From: Planctomycetaceae bacterium
Lineage (GTDB): Bacteria > Planctomycetota > Planctomycetia > Pirellulales > Pirellulaceae
Reading direction: 5' to 3'
DNA: 7,599 nt
Assembly: GCA_002862265.1 (NCBI GenBank)
Contig: PKCQ01000048.1
Span: forward strand, 1 to 7,599
A program made the position numbers and the translations under genes. Position 1 is the stretch's first letter; the number at the start of each line of letters is the position of its first letter. Shown here piece by piece: positions 6,498-7,599 of this stretch. The notes beneath the pieces were generated by a model. That model searched no databases. It saw only the letters and a program-made list of their open reading frames with translations, and was not told where the DNA came from.

Positions 6498-7511
6498 CTA
6501 AGCGGCACGACGAGCTGACTGCTCGGCAGGTGCGGTGTTCTCTGTTCCGCGGATTCTGGCCTGCAGCGACAGCGGTTGTGCTGTTCGCGAGTACTGCTCG
6601 AAAGGCGTCTTCCGCAATGCGATGCCTACCAAGTGACCTCCGAAGGCAAGTGATAGTTTCAGGCTGCGGTCAATGTTGGTTTGCGTTCCATACTTGGGCA
6701 AGCAGTCCAGCTCGCTAATTGGCGATTCTAGATTCATCGTTGGAGGAGCATAACCGTCTCGCATCGCCAAAGCGGTGATTGCAAGCTCCGCGGCACCTGC
6801 CGCGTTTATCAAGTGTCCCATCACGGCTTTGTTACTGCTGATCACAGTTTGGTCAGCTTTGTCACCGAGCGCCATCGAAATCGCCTGCAGCTCGCTGCGA
6901 TCATTTTGCTCAGTGCCCGTTCCGTGCGCGTTGATGTACTGTGGGCCGCGATAGTCCCAACCTGCTCTACGTAACATTTGACGAATGAGTTCAACAAGGC
7001 ACTCGACGTCGCCGTCTAAGCCAGTCACATGATGAGCCTGGCAAAGCGTGCTCCAGCCGGCGAGTTCTGCGTAGATACTGGCTCCACGTTCGATTGCCTG
7101 CGAGCGTCGCTCGAGAACCATCAGTGCCGCACCTTCGCCCATGACAAAGCCACCGCGTGTTTTATCGAAGGGCCGGCAAGCCTCCTGAATCGTTGGGCCG
7201 GTCGACAGTACTCCCATGCGGTAAAACGAAGCCAGAATCAACTCTGTGATCGCATCCGCCGCTCCGCATAACGCAAAGTCACTCTGTCCAGACTGCAGCA
7301 TACGAACTCCGGCAATCGTGCTGACTAGTCCACTCGCGCAAGCCGTTGTGTGGCAAATGCGGGGGCCATGTAGATCGAACTCATTGGCCACCACGCCATT
7401 CAGACAGATGCCAAAGAGTACATCACAATCATGGAACGCGCCAAGCCTGAAATGGATGCCACGCACATTCTGAAACGTGCAGATAATGTTGTTCAATCCA
7501 TCACTGCACAC
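6498..7511 (-). CDS. Beta-ketoacyl synthase (FabF/KAS II-like), N-terminal part missing
   Basis: From about residue 37 this is clearly a thiolase-fold ketosynthase that would condense an acyl group with malonyl-ACP. The full catalytic triad is present: Cys58 in TTACASG, His196 in NAHGTGT and His233 in MGHLINAAGA. Also present are the RPFDKTRGGFVMGEGA block at 113-128 and a C-terminal FGGH at 290-293, followed by a tail of about 30 polar residues. In FabF the active cysteine lies near residue 163, so roughly 100-140 N-terminal residues are missing, including the dimer and pocket elements. Residues 1 to about 36 do not look like the family and carry four cysteines. The frame begins at a GTG at 7511 and an in-frame TAG lies about 20 bases beyond its upstream side; no other minus-strand frame to the right edge supplies the missing part. 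As drawn, the product is probably inactive; the gene is either truly truncated or joined wrongly in assembly. The reading from 6498 to about 7400 is solid, the start is not. Confidence 0.8.
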   Translation of the reverse strand: MCSDGLNNIICTFQNVRGIHFRLGAFHDCDVLFGICLNGVVANEFDLHGPRICHTTACASGLVSTIAGVRMLQSGQSDFALCGAADAITELILASFYRMGVLSTGPTIQEACRPFDKTRGGFVMGEGAALMVLERRSQAIERGASIYAELAGWSTLCQAHHVTGLDGDVECLVELIRQMLRRAGWDYRGPQYINAHGTGTEQNDRSELQAISMALGDKADQTVISSNKAVMGHLINAAGAAELAITALAMRDGYAPPTMNLESPISELDCLPKYGTQTNIDRSLKLSLAFGGHLVGIALRKTPFEQYSRTAQPLSLQARIRGTENTAPAEQSARRAA

Positions 7512-7599
7512 CTCAATAAAGAAGAAAGGCTATTTTTGGCATTTGCTACCCAGGCAACGACCAATGCTCACAAGCGCCCAGCGACACCAGGCGAGGCAT
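7431..7599 (+). CDS. Possible partial coding region on the plus strand, opposite the broken end of the ketosynthase gene
   Basis: A plus-strand frame stays open from just after a TAG at 7371-7373 to the window edge, 75 codons, with an ATG at 7431 (56 codons from there). The translation reads like a soluble helical protein: charged, no cysteine, with stretches such as MERAKPEMDATHILKRADN and ITAHLNKEERLFLAFATQA. By contrast, the minus-strand frame opposite it is cysteine-rich and unlike any ketosynthase, as expected when Ala GCA and Thr ACA codons are read backwards. No good ribosome binding site precedes the ATG, so if real this may be the interior of a gene whose start was lost at the junction. 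I do not recognise the product. It could still be a chance open frame of modest length. Confidence 0.35.
   Translation, partial: MERAKPEMDATHILKRADNVVQSITAHLNKEERLFLAFATQATTNAHKRPATPGEA

Overview
All confidently identified genes in this window lie on the minus strand, so the genome reads from right to left. In transcription order they are: a beta-ketoacyl synthase missing its N-terminal part, a polytopic GT-C/ArnT-like glycosyltransferase, a very large AsmA-like membrane-anchored protein, a 96-residue protein of unknown function, diaminopimelate epimerase (DapF), and the first 145 codons of a DUF374-type lysophospholipid acyltransferase that runs off the left edge. Gaps are short (38, about 76, 4, 127 and 24 bases), so this reads as one or two operons. 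The longest gap, before dapF, is the only obvious place for an internal promoter, but I see no convincing -35/-10 pair there.

The organism is a diderm bacterium with moderate GC content (roughly 50-55% by eye). It makes meso-diaminopimelate, as DapF shows, and has an envelope needing AsmA-type proteins. The style of the proteins, with a long repetitive AsmA-like protein, a DUF374 acyltransferase and a small unknown ORF, recalls Planctomycetota (Pirellulales-like). That assignment is an impression from the sequence, not a demonstrated placement.

Region by region: 1-435 is the partial acyltransferase; 460-1290 is dapF; 1291-1417 is non-coding; 1418-1708 is the small orphan gene, whose ribosome binding site sits inside the last codons of the gene before it; 1713-5063 (or 5114) is the AsmA-like gene; 5140-6459 is the glycosyltransferase; 6498 to about 7400 is ketosynthase. 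From about 7374 to the right edge the plus strand carries an open frame that looks more like protein than the minus-strand frame opposite it. This suggests that the ketosynthase is broken by a rearrangement or an assembly join.

A shared theme is the cell envelope: acyl chain elongation (ketosynthase), glycosyl transfer from a polyprenyl carrier, lipid transport or envelope assembly (AsmA-like), peptidoglycan precursor supply (DapF) and acyl transfer to a lipid (DUF374). I do not see a defence system, mobile element, CRISPR array or RNA gene. The points most worth a second look are the broken ketosynthase end with its antisense frame, the internal repeat of roughly 115-130 residues in the AsmA-like protein, and the translationally coupled 96-residue orphan.
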